Shown piece after piece: positions 33,076 to 44,400 of a stretch of 64,000 bases of DNA. Below the pieces are notes generated by a model. It did not search any database. It was not told the origin of the DNA and saw nothing but the letters and a program-made list of their open reading frames with translations. The stretch is from Pyrus communis (taxonomy: Eukaryota; Streptophyta; Magnoliopsida; Rosales; Rosaceae): contig NC_084819.1 in NCBI RefSeq assembly GCF_963583255.1, positions 11,657,471 to 11,721,470 of the forward strand, given 5' to 3'. Positions within the stretch are counted from its first letter, which is position 1, and each line of letters begins with the position of its first letter. The position numbers and the translations under genes were made by a program.

Positions 33076-33429
33076 TAATAGAAGTGGTGAGAATTTTTTT
33101 TTTTTTTTTTAAGTTATTAACTTTTTATCACACATATGTGACAACTCGTTCCAAATTTTACGTTTTTATTTTATTTTTAAAGCGTGAATTTACGAAATTG
33201 CCCTAGAGGCAAGGACTTTGACTTCCGTTGACCATCGACTTGAAAGATGTGGGACTTATTCTTTTAGCATATCCTCATAGTACTCATTGGTACGAACTTA
33301 TAGGCGAAAGCCGTTTGCGAGTCCGGATTATAACGGTATAGTTACGGACGTTCGAAATTGGTTATTCCAGGTTAATGTTTATTTAAATTAAATCCCCACT
33401 TTGTGGGGGGCCCCAATCAGAAATGTAGG

Positions 33430-33495
<66 letters not shown>

Positions 33496-35467
33496 GAAAT
33501 GGGTTTTTGTCCACCCGCACCCACCGCGGGTGCCCATTTTCCAAGGCTGATTCCGGCCAACTCCGGTGGCGTTTTTCGATGCCACCACCACCATCTTGAA
33601 GCTCTCATTCCCCTCTACAAAACCCACCCAAGAACCACCTTGATTAATCATGGGATGTGGAGGTTTGAGGCCACGAAAGTTGACGAAAATCAATGGTGCT
33701 CCGGCCACCCTTCTCGATTTTCCGGCAAATCGGCAAAGCAATGGCCGATGCCACCACCTGGGCTTTGTAGCCCATCATCCCAGGAGCAAAACCCAACCAA
33801 CCTTGACCCCTTTGGACCACCGTAGACGACGAATCGACGTCGGGAAGTTTTGGGCACCCGCCGGCTTCGTGGGCAAAATTGACCATCCTCCATCCACTTT
33901 TGGACTTCGTGTCAGGTATGAAAGTTACTCCACTCACTGAGATCTTCATTTCTGTGAAGTTTGAGAATTTTTGGAAATAGTTGGATTTTCCGGCGAGCCG
34001 GGGCGGCCGACCGCCACCCGCGGCGGCGCGTGGCCAGTGAGCCGCCAATGCTATTTTTAGGCTATGTCGAATGTTTTGAATTCAGTTTTGTCATTTGAAT
34101 GACGTAGGTTGATCGTTGGAACCTAAATTCGTTATGATACGTTACTTGATAAAAATGTGAATCGATGATCCGACCGTTGGATCGTCACCAAAATTGGATA
34201 CATTATAATACGTAATATTTAAAGATTATAGGAATTTACGGATCGGGAATCCGACGTACGGATCTTCCTGAATTGGATTTGTAAGTTAGTAAAATAAATG
34301 TTCACGGTCACTTGTTTTAGGCAATTGGCGGAGATCTGACCGTTGGATCGTAATGAAATTTTAATATGTTATTCTAGAAACATATTGTGGATCGTTGGGA
34401 GTTGCGGATTGGAAATCTGATATGCGGATCTTCCAGGTCAAGTTATATAGGGTTGTAAACCCTACCGTCGATCTTTGATCGACGGTTGACTTGTGGTCAA
34501 TGGGTATCAAACTATTTTAGAATGTCGTTGAGGTTGTGTTTTATGTGAATTACGTATTCTACGGATAAGAGTTCTGAGATGTGATTTGATAATTGGCCAC
34601 AGAGACCGATCATTCAAGACGCCTCGATGCGTGCGCTAGAGAAGTATAGCGTGGACTCCAGGTGAGTGGATCTTTTCCTTTTTATTAGGTATATTACCTT
34701 CATATAATTATTGTGAATGCTTGAAGTACCAATATGAACTACGAATGGCTTGATCCCTATTTAGGGTACGTAGGCAGTCTAACGAGACGTTAGATGCAGC
34801 CATAAAATATTTGAGACAAAAGCCTTATTTGGGAAATTGAGTAATGCAAAGGAAATTGGTAAATGCAAGTTTTAGTTTTGTGAATTAGTTAGTTAATTAG
34901 TGTTAATTGGGTTGTTATGGATAATTATCCCTGAAAATAAGTAGTTTGGGTGTAGGGCGTTATTGATTGTACACTTCTCACTGTATTGTGTATAATTGAA
35001 AATGCTACGACATGGTTGAGTATTAGATTGCATCATGGTATATCCATATGTATATTACTTGCATATAATTATTGGGAATGCTTTCAAGTGCAAAGGTGGA
35101 CGCATGACACCCAGGTAAGCTTCAGGTGAGTACATGTTGATGTTAGTGATGGTAGTGAGTACGATTGTGTTGAGATATAGTATAGCTCATAAACCTGCAC
35201 CCCGGTGTTAGTGCTCCCGCCCGTGGCCAGGGCACAGTCCTTCACGTGATGTTCACCTCTCGCACCTTACGCTCACCTTGGATTCAAGGTAAGTGCACAG
35301 TCCTGTCATACAGACCACTTTAGGTGGTTCCGACTCGTAGGTGACCCGCGATTGTTCGCCCAGTCTTCACGTGATTGTAGCACTTATTTACACCCAGTCC
35401 TGTCGTACATACCACTTTAGGTGGTTCCAACTCGTGTGTAGGTATACTTATTGAGCTATTGGCTAGC

Positions 35468-35589
35468 CAGGATTGATGAGATATGGATAAGTCGTACAGG
35501 TCACTATAGGTGACTCCGACTTATATGCTAGCCAGGATTGATGAGATATGGATAAGTCGTACAGGTCACTATAGGTGACTCCGACTTAT
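35468..35589. repeat. 65-bp hairpin repeats in the left LARD LTR, first two units
   Basis: Two units precede the TAT-like insertion; three more follow it at 50455-50648. The insertion site CTTAT is inside the repeat unit. Confidence 0.92.
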
Positions 35590-35916
35590 TGTAGACATCG
35601 AAATTTCAGTAAAACAAATGTTCACCAATGCATTAAAGTTTTGACGTGTCAAGGCATACATGGCATACGCCACGTGTTGTACAAATTGTACACATGGCGT
35701 GTGACTCAACAAAATAGGAAGAAATACCCTTGGATGATTAAACAAGTTTTTTCTTCTCAATTTGGGCAATGACAAGGTAAGCACATTTCAATCCATTGAG
35801 GATCAAAACAAGTTTTTCTTCTCATGTTGGGCAATGACAAGGCAAACACACTTCAATCCATTACGGATCAAAGCAAGTTTTTCTCATTTGGGCAATGACA
35901 AAGCATACACATTTCA

Positions 35917-36100
35917 AGTTTAAAATGGTGTTAAGTGGGAAATTAGGCCATAAGTTACACCACTTCAAGTTTAAAATGGTATTAAGTGGGAAATTAGGCC
36001 ATAAGTTACACCACTTCAAGTTTAAAATGGTATTAAGTGGGAAATTAGGCCATAAGTTACACCACTTCAATTTCAATATTGCATTAAGTGGGAAAATTAG
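35917..36100 (+). repeat. 51-bp tandem repeats in the TAT-like LTR
   Basis: Units begin TCAAGTTTAAAATGGT and end AAGTTACACCACT. Three full units and one diverged partial here; two full plus partial in the 3' LTR at about 49278-49410. Confidence 0.92.
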
Positions 36101-36157
36101 GCAATGGTGCTTGGAAAGGAAAAAAATATTTTGTGGTGGTGATTCATTCTCAAAGCC

Positions 36158-36165
36158 TATAAATA
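36158..36165 (+). promoter_or_regulatory. TATA box of the TAT-like 5' LTR
   Basis: TATAAATA centred in an 18-bp perfect palindrome; the same arrangement is present in the 3' LTR at 49472-49479. Confidence 0.65.
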
Positions 36166-36429
36166 GGCTTCTCCATCAAGGTATCAAGCATCAACCAATT
36201 CACAAATACATTTCTCTACTCCCAAATTGGAAGAGAATTCCCCAAATCCTTGAAGCCTTGAAACTCCAAAGCTTCCAACCATCCAAATTCCCAAGAAAAG
36301 CCAACACACACCAAAACCAATTCACAAATACATTTCTCTACACACCAAAACCTTGAAGCCTTAAAGTTCTAAAGCTCTCAAGAAAATCCCGAAGGATCAA
36401 GAAAGCACTCTTCGTTTCTTCGTCAAATC

Positions 36430-36990
36430 TTCCTTCAAGATCAAGCCCCAACGGCCCTTGAAGAACTTCCACCAACTCAAGCCCCGACGGCCCTTGAAGA
36501 AAGTGTTCATTGTTCATCAACTGTTCATCCTAAGATCAAGCCCCAACGGCCCTTTGGATCAACAACCTCAACAAATCCACACATCCAATCGTTCTTCAAG
36601 ATTAAGCCCAAAAGCCCTTGAAGATCCGCTCATCCATCAACCTTCAAGATCAAGCCCAAAAGCCCTTGAAGAAATCCACACAACCATTATTCAAGATCAA
36701 GCCCCGACGGCCCTTGAAGAAAGTGTTCATCGTTCGTCCTAAGATCAAGCCCCAACGGCCCCTTGGATCAACAGCACAAACAAATCTACACATCCAATTG
36801 TTCTTCAAGACTAAGCCCAAAAGCCCTTGAAGATCTGCTCATCCATCAACCTTCAAGATCAAGCCCAAAAGCCCTTGAAGAAATCCATACACCCATTCTT
36901 CAAGATCAAGCCCAACGCCCCTTGAAGATCCGTTCATCAACTGTTCATCCTTAGATCAAGCCTCGACGGCCCTTTGGATCAACAACTCAT
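36430..36990 (+). repeat. Degenerate tandem motif array in the TAT-like LTR
   Basis: About a dozen copies of a ~27-bp core resembling CAAGATCAAGCCCCGACGG followed by CCCTTGAAGAA, at irregular spacing. The same array is in the other LTR (49745-50305), and four further copies lie outside the LTR at 48686-48870. Confidence 0.85.
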
Positions 36991-37201
36991 CCACAAACCT
37001 ACACCCTACAAAGATAAAATCAGAGGACCAAATTTGAGAGAAATCGTAACCCCAAAATCATAAACACAAAAATATTATTTTGTACACGTTATTCTGGTTT
37101 CTTGTTTCAAGGAATCTTTCGTGTTCACAAATTTGGCACGCCCAGTGGGACAATCTCTACCTCTCATCTCTGTCTCCGTTCAAGATATTCAAGCACAGTC
37201 C

Positions 37202-38309
37202 ATGACTTCAAACAAAGAACAAGTCATGACTATCGGCACTACCTCCATTGAAAAACAGCTGGTTCAGATGAAGGAAACAGTTGCAAGGCTGATAAAGACT
37301 GCAGAGGAGAAAAACTTGCAAACCGCCGGACTCATCAACTGTCTGGAGGCACAGCATGGCGTCAAAGTGAAACCAAGCTCTCTTCCAACTAAGAAGATCG
37401 AAGAAGGCTTTGACCCAAATGCCTACGAACTCATGTCAAAGGCTAGGCATGACTTTGCTTCCTCTTCAAATCTTGGAAAGAAGGTTTCAAACACCGTCAA
37501 CGACAAAGATCGTGACCTCACCGAGACTCAAAAGAAGTTGAAGGAGCATGATTACGGAGTTGACAACAACAAAGCTGGACTTGGCTTCACACCAAATGCA
37601 CTCGTGAAGATTTCAAGCAAAGCGAAAAACGCTAGCGCTCAACACATCAGCGTGAGCATTGAACAAAATCAAGAGGAGCCTAAACCTCCTATTCGAGTGT
37701 CAGTCTTCGATAGGCTGAATCATTCAAAACCCAGAATTTCGGCACTTGATCGTATTGGTGGGCAAGACCGAACTTCCGTCTTCAAGAGGCTTAACGCGCC
37801 AACATCCCAAAGCTCTGTTTTTGAAAGGTTGTTAAAGCCTAAGAAACAAAGCAACACAGCTATCTCTCCTCTGCGACGATCAGCTTCGGAAAGATTTGAA
37901 GATAATGAGAAGCCTTTTGGAAAGAGGAAGACAACACCAAAGGAAGAAAAGCTCGATGGGTTAGTAGAAAAAGGCGACGTTCGAAGCTTGATTCCTTCAA
38001 GGATGAAGCGCCAAGCAATCCTAGAGGTCGACACAAAAGGACCACTGAAGGTAAAGAGGCGCATCATCGTCCACACTGGCAAATCTTCATGCCAACAAAC
38101 CCAAGAGAACGGCACTGAAGATGAAATCCCTAAGAAAGATGTCACTTCTGGCTCTTTCGACTCAAAGTCTTCACCTCGACCATTGGGGGCATGCTCCAAG
38201 TCAAGTGAAATTGGAGGATGGACTCATGTCACTCCGAAGAAACTGCACGAGAAACATATGTCTTTTCCACAAGTGCACCAATCGGAAAGGGGGCAAAGCA
38301 GCTACCGTT
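37202..38309 (+). pseudogene. TAT-like gag/pol N-terminal fragment, cut by copia insertion
   Basis: Open frame from ATG at 37202 (the frame is open from 37121, inside the LTR end) to the copia insertion at 38310, where the LTR supplies a stop. Features: a helical N-terminal segment (VQMKETVARLIKTAEEKNLQ), FDPNAYELMSKARHDF, LTETQKKLKEHDYGVDNN, and repeated SVFDRLN/SVFERLL motifs. These are seen in the linker between gag and RT of TAT/gypsy proteins in plants. Most of gag and the zinc knuckle are missing, and protease was not seen. The frame continues after the copia element at 43688. Confidence 0.72.
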
Positions 38310-38570
38310 TGTAAGAGTATATAACTGAATTAGTTAGATTGTGCCATCTGTCAGTAATACAGTGGCTAGCTTGAAGACTATGGTTAGGACAGTTCAGATA
38401 TGATAAGGTCAAGGCAGTATATAACATAGCTTGTGTAAGAAGATTGAAACAATGCAAAAATAATAAAGAAAAGAAGATTTCTTTCTCTCTCTCTCTAAAG
38501 CTTCTCTGATTCTTTCTCTTCTTCCTTAACTCTTCTGTCTTTCTGGATTCTATGTATGATATGGTTAACA
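38310..38570 (+). repeat. Copia 5' LTR, 261 bp
   Basis: Contains TATATAAC motifs (for example about 38419-38426) and a CT-rich 3' part. Confidence 0.95.
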
Positions 38571-38784
38571 TGGTATCAATCGCTCTCTAAAGCTTCGATC
38601 GTAAGCTTCGATCGTAAGCTTCTTCGATTCTGGTTTCTTAAGCTTCCGCTCCATTCTTTACTTCTTTCTGAATCATTCTTTTTCTGATTTCTGGGTTCTG
38701 GTGTTTGTCCATTTCTTTGATTTTTCCTCTGAAAATCTTTGCTCACCACCTGTTTGGTTTTATTCCTCTGAGAGAGTTCTTACT

Positions 38785-41700
38785 ATGGTTACTGCAAATC
38801 AACTGCAAATCTTGCAGTCCCCCATTACTGGGTTGATTTCGTCTGTGTCAACTTCGGTTTCGGTTAAATTGGATGATTCTAACTACCTTCAATGGCATTT
38901 TCAAATGAAGTTGATGCTTGAAGGCTATGGAATTATGGATTTTGTTGATGGAACAAATTTGTGTCCGTCTCAGTTTTCTACTGATCTGGAAGTTACTTCG
39001 TCTGGGTCTGGTATGAGAGTTGAATCGGATTCGTATAAGGTTTGGAAGATGCATGATAGGGCTCTCATGCAACTTATTACTGCTACCTTGTCTCCAATGG
39101 CTATTTCTTGTGCAATTGGGAGTAGTAGTGCTAGAGATTTATGGGTTCGTCTTCAAGAACAGTTTTCTACGGTAAGCAAGACTTCTATTTTCCAGCTGAA
39201 GTCTGATCTTCAAACAATCAAGAAAGGGGCTGATTCTGTCTCCCAATATCTTCAACGCATCAAAGAAACAAGAGACTATCTAGCAGCTGCTGGTGTTACA
39301 TTTGTTGATGAGGATATTGTGATCTTGGCCTTAAATGGTCTACCTGCAGAATACAATACGTTCAGATGTGTTATTCGTGGCCGAGAGAATGTGATATCGT
39401 TGAAGGAATTTCGTGCCCAGTTACTTGCTGAAGAAGCCACTATTGAAAACAATTCATGTGTTTCCTTTCCTACTGCAATGCTGGTAAAGGAGCAAGGTTT
39501 TACTTCTGGGGCTTCATCATCTTCAGATCAAGGTTCTTTCTCAAATGGATTTCACAATTCTAATGGGTTTCATGGGAACTTTGGTCAATCTTCATTTTAT
39601 AATGGGGGTCACAAGTCCAAATTTAAGGGTAAAGGCAAAGCTACGTATAATCAAGGTCAGAGATTTGGTTCGAATCAGGGACAAAAGTTTTATCATTCTA
39701 AACCTACCGTTCGAGATTTTGCTCCTGGTATACTTGGTAGTCCTTCTCAGGCTCACAATGGTAATTCTCTTTCCAATATCATATGTCAAATATGTTCTCA
39801 ACATGGACATTCTGCTGCTACATGTATGTATAGATGTGCTGAATCTTCTGAGAATTGTCAAATCTGTGATAGAAGTAATCACACGACTAAGACAAGTTTT
39901 TACAGAAACAAAGAAAGGAATTATCCATCACAAATGACTGCTATGCATACTGTGTTTCCTGGTTCAATGCAATCTCCGTATATGAGTGCTATGCCTCCTG
40001 TGTCTAATATATCCTTTGTGAATATGGTTCCTTCCATGAATGCATCTTCTTCCTATGCTATGCCTCCTATGTCTTCTGCCATGCCTAATCCAGTTTCTTC
40101 TCAAGTCTGGCTCACTGATTCCGGGGCAACCAATCACATGACGAATGAATTGAGTAATTTGTCTGTTGCTTCACCATATTCTCAAACTGACACAGTTCAA
40201 ACAGCTGCTGGTGAAGGTTTGCAAGTCTCTCATATTGGCGATTCCCTTTTAAGGACTTCTCCACAGTCTATAAAATTGAATTCTGTTCTTTATGTTCCAA
40301 AGCTATCCCATAATCTGTAGTTCATCGTATTTGCCTTGACAACAACTGTTGGCTAATTTTTGATGCTGCTTGTTTTTGGATTCAGGACAAAGCCACAGGG
40401 AGAATCTTGTTTAAAGGCCTCTGCAACAATGGATTGTATCCCATTTCTTCATTTCCTGTCAATTCTCATATTCCTCAAAAACAAGCCAATCAAGTTGTTG
40501 CTTGTCTTGGACATACTGTCACCTCAAACTTGTGGCACTCCAGACTAGGTCATCCCTCCAATCCTATTGTCTCTCTTATACTTAGGAAATCTAATGTTGC
40601 TATTAACAAGGATGTGTCTTCTATAGTTTGTCAAAGTTGTCTAGAAGGCAAATTTAGTAAACTTCCTTTCTGTTCGTCTACTTCCAAATCTGTAATTCCT
40701 TTTCAAGTTGTACATAGTGACCTATGGGGTCCTGCACCTTGTGTATTTGTGGATGGATTCAAATACTATGTCATATTTGTTGATGAATGTACACGGTTTT
40801 GCTGGCTGTTTCCTTTGCGAAATAAATCAGATTTTGTCTTTGTGTTTGTTTCCTTCTATCAATATGTTTTTACCCAATTTTCAGCTCGAATTAAGATCTT
40901 GCAGAGTGATGGGGGGGAGAATACATTAGTAAATCTGTTCAATCTTTTCTTGCTCACCAAGGCATTCTTCATCACAAATCTTGTCCTTATACCCCTGAAC
41001 AAAACGGGTTGGCTGAGAGAAAGCATAAACATATTGTTCAAACTGCCCTTACTATGTTACAAACTGCACATTTGCCTTCTAAATTTTGGATATTTGCCTG
41101 TCAAACAGCAGTTTACTTAATAAACAGAATGCCATCGCCTGTTATTCATAATAATTCTCCCTTTGAACAATTATATTCTGTCATTCCAGATATTCATCAT
41201 CTTCGAGTCTTCGGGTGTGCTTGTTTTCCATTGTTAAAACCTTATAATAGCAACAAGTTTCAACCTAGATCTACCAAGTGTATATTTTTGGGATATGCTT
41301 TGAATTACAAGGGGTACACTTGTTATGATCCCTGTCATGAGAAGACCTATATATCAAGACATGTTATTTTTAAGGAGATAGACTTTCCATATGCCACAAT
41401 GGTTGTCAAACTCAAACTTTCTGTGTTACAATCATCTCCCTCTACTGTTCCCTGTTCCTCTGTGCTTCCTAATCTTGCTAATATCCTGGTTACTCCTTTC
41501 ACATCCTGTTCTTCAACCCACTCCTCCAAACTTTCTGTGTTACAATCATCTCCCTCTACTGTTCCCTGTTCCTCTGTGCTTCCTAATCTTGCTAATATCC
41601 TGGTTACTCCTTTCACATCCTGTTCTTCACCCCACTCCTCCAATCTGCACCATTCTCAGCCTAATATCCAATCTTCCTCTCATCCCTCCCCTGCTCCTCA

Positions 41701-43441
41701 ATCCATTGTTGTGCAAGATTCTTCTGTGGTACCTGAGTATAGCTCAGACACTTTGCATGTGGTTCATGACATTCCATCACTGAATCTGCACCCTATGCAG
41801 ACACGTTCTAAAAGTGGGATTATCAAGAAGAAAGTTTTCTTGGCTTCTGTTAACAGTGCAGCTGAGGTTGATTTAACTACAATTGAACCAGCCTCTTATA
41901 AGTCAGCTTTGAAAGTTCCAGTCTGGTATTGTGCAATGCAAGAGGAGATTGCAGCTTTGCATTCACAGAATACATGGAGTTTGGTTGATCTGCCACCTAA
42001 TAAGAATTTAGTTGGCTGTAAATAGGTGTTTAAAGTAAAAAGGAATGCTGATGGAAGCATTGCTAGACATAAGGCTCGGTTGGTAGCAAAGGGGTTTAGC
42101 CAGGAACAAGGTTTGGATTATGGGGAAACGTTTAGTCCTGTGGTCAAGCCTACCACAGTTCGATTAGTTCTTGCTCTTGCTGCTCAGCTTAATTGGCCCT
42201 TAAGACAACTTGATGTTAAAAATGCCTTCCTTCATGGCATTTTAAATGAGGAGGTATACATGTCACAACCTCCCGGGTTTGAAGATTCTAGATATTCCTA
42301 CTTAGTATGCAAGTTACACAAGTCTCTTTATGGCTTAAAACAGGCTCCGAGGGCTTGGAATGATCGCTTTACTCAGTTTTTACCACAGTTGGGTTTCAGC
42401 AACACATATTCTGATTCTTCACTGTTTGTTAAGTATGTTGGTGCTGACATTGTGATTCTTCTGTTGTATGTTGATGATATAATCATCACTGGAAGTGCAG
42501 CTGCAACAATTCAACAAGTCATTGCACAGTTAACCAAAGAATTTGAGCTTAAGGATCTTGGTCCTTTACATTTTTTCTTGGGTATTCAGATCACTAGAAC
42601 TGCCTCTGGTTTGTTTCTATCTCAGGAAAAGTACATTCAAGATTTGTTGAAGAAATCTGATATGCTGGACTCCAAACCTGCTGCCACTCCTTGTTTGCCT
42701 TACCATAGGCTTATTAAGGATGATGGCCAACCGTTTAATAATCCAGCTCTATACAGAAGTGTAGTTGGGGCTTTGCAGTATCTTGTATTTACCAGGCCTG
42801 ACATAGCCTTTTCGGTTCATCAAGTTAGTCAGTTTATGCAGGTTCCCATGCTATCTCACTTCACTGCTGTCAAACGAATCTTAAGATATCTTAAAGGTTC
42901 TCTCAGTCATGGCATTAGTTACACCAATGGAGAGTTGATCCTCAAGGCTTTTAGTGACGCTGACTGGGCAGGGGATCCTAATGATCGACGGTCCACTACT
43001 GGCTTGGTGGTATTCCTTGGCAATAATCCCATTGCTTGGTCCTCTAAGAAGCAACAGACTGTGTCTCGATCGTCCACTGAGGCGGAGTATAGGGTTTTAT
43101 CAACTACTGCTGCTGAGTTAGATTGGGTGCGGCAACTTCTTACTTTTTTGAAGATCTCACTCGAGTCTCCTCCTGTTTTATTCTGTGATAATATGTCTGC
43201 TATTGCTCTCTCTTTTAATCCTGTCCAACATCAGCGGACAAAACACATTGAAGTAGATGTTCATTTTGTTCGAGAACGTGTGGCTCACAAGCAGCTTCTC
43301 GTGCAGTTTGTCTCCTCCTCAGAACAGTTTGCTGATATTCTCACTAAAGGCCTCAGTTCCCCATTGTTTGCTACTCACTGTTCCAACCTCCAGCTTGGGT
43401 CCTCCCAACCTGAGCTTGAGGGGGGATGTAAGAGTATATAA
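38785..43441 (+). pseudogene. Copia gag-pol with two frameshifts and one stop
   Basis: GAG starts at ATG 38785 (VKLDDSNYLQWHFQMKLMLE); two Cys/His knuckles follow (CQICSQHGHSAATC, then CQICDRSNHTTKT), then protease (WLTDSGATNHMTN). The frame stops at 40318-40320 and resumes in another frame after a small deletion. GAG pre-integrase (LWHSRLGHPS) and the integrase start (VHSDLWGPAP) lie in 40407-40920; a one-base shift near 40920 breaks the frame; AERKHKHIVQTALTML follows from 41009. At 42023-42025 TAG replaces the Trp of the GCKWVFK motif at the start of RT. From 42026 RT ([12 protein letters not shown]) and RNase H ([18 protein letters not shown]) are intact. Confidence 0.93.
41417..41644 (+). 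repeat. 114-bp tandem duplication in the copia pol linker
   Basis: Two adjacent 114-bp units (41417-41530, 41531-41644), in frame (38 codons each), differ at two visible positions. They lie in the non-conserved linker between integrase and RT. Confidence 0.95.
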
Positions 43442-43687
43442 CTGAATTAGTTAGATTGTGCCATCTGTCAGTAATACAGTGGCTAGCTTGAAGACTATGG
43501 TTAGGACAGTTCAGATATGATAAGGTCAAGGCAGTATATAACATAGCTTGTGTAAGAAGATTGAAACAATGCAAAAATAATAAAGAAAAGAAGATTTCTT
43601 TCTCTCTCTCTCTAAAGCTTCTCTGATTCTTTCTCTTCTTCCTTAACTCTTCTGTCTTTCTGGATTCTATGTATGATATGGTTAACA
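43427..43687 (+). repeat. Copia 3' LTR, 261 bp
   Basis: Identical by eye to 38310-38570. The pol frame ends inside it, at TAA 43439-43441. Confidence 0.95.
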
Positions 43688-44082
43688 CCGTCAACCTTCA
43701 AAGCTACATGAAAATGTTGAGGATGATGAAATTACAACACAAAGATCGTTCATGCGGGATCTTTTCTTCCTCGAAGACGTCTTCAATTACTCGATCAAGG
43801 CTCCTTGCTATGAAGATTGTGAGGAATGCAGTTCGAAGATCGCTTCGAAGAAATTGGACAAGCAGCAACCATCTTGTCCACAAGTTTATCAGTCGAAAAG
43901 GGGGCAAAACAGCTCTTGTCAACCTCCAGAACAATGTGAAAGTGTTGAAGATAATGAAATTTCGACACAAAGATCGTCCATCCCCATCACAATGTGCGAC
44001 CTCTTCCCAGAAGACTTTTTCAATTACTCGGTCAAGGCTCCTTCCTATGAAGATTGTGAGGAACGCCTCTCCCAGATCGCTT
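43688..44082 (+). pseudogene. Continuation of the TAT-like pol linker
   Basis: Resumes directly after the copia target duplication. It contains two related blocks, RDLFFLEDVFNYSIKAPCYE (about 43752-43812) and CDLFPEDFFNYSVKAPSYED (about 43994-44055), an internal duplication of ~80 codons. It ends at a stop near 44084. The RT that should follow is missing. Confidence 0.65.
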
Positions 44083-44129
44083 GACAAATCCGCAACAACA
44101 ACCAAAAGCTCCTGGTCCACATGAGCCTA

Positions 44130-44400
44130 AAAGGCGACAACCAAAAGCTCCTCGTTCGCACGAGCCTAAAAGGTGACAACAAACACTCCTTGCCTGCACG
44201 AGCTGAAACTGCAAACGGCACCAAAAGCTCCTTGTCTGCACGAGTTGAAACTGCAAACGACACCACAAGCTCCTCGTTCGCACGAGCCTAAAAGGTGACA
44301 ACCAAACGCTCCTTGCCTGCACGAGCTGAAACTGCAAACGGCACCAAACGCTCCTTGCCTGTATGAGCTGAAACTGCAAACAGCACCAAACACTACTTGC
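44130..44400 (+). repeat. ~42-bp tandem repeats upstream of RNase H
   Basis: Units of the form GCTCCTTGCCTGCACGAGC followed by TGAAACTGCAAACGGCACC, about six copies with variants. A related unit occurs just after the integrase stop (46200-46240). Confidence 0.8.

Larger units (their letters stand above)
35590..37129 (+). repeat. TAT-like 5' LTR
   Basis: Contains three full 51-bp units plus a partial (about 35917-36100). A TATA box TATAAATA (36158-36165) sits inside the palindrome AAGCCTATAAATAGGCTT. An array of motifs of the GATCAAGCCC..ACGGCCCTTG type fills about 36430-36990. A long palindrome around GTACAAATTGTAC lies at about 35661-35697. Confidence 0.93.
38310..43687 (+). mobile_element. 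Ty1/copia element with identical LTRs
   Basis: Two 261-bp LTRs (38310-38570 and 43427-43687; TGTAAGAG...GGTTAACA) look identical base for base. PBS TGGTATCA starts at 38571; the purine tract GCTTGAGGGGGGAT precedes 43427. The target duplication is CCGTT (38305-38309) / CCGTC (43688-43692), one mismatch. It interrupts the TAT-like reading frame in the same orientation. Identical LTRs mean a very recent insertion, the youngest in the nest. Confidence 0.95.

Noticed and set aside
33388..33825. Overlapping ORFs of 117-140 codons, some with long poly-Lys or poly-Phe
   Set aside because: They are produced by the 63-bp A-run and flanking LTR DNA; the same frames recur in the other LTR with a different run length, so no protein is under constraint.
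37720..38199. 159-codon minus-strand ORF
   Set aside because: Shadow of the TAT-like sense frame; low-complexity translation, no motif.
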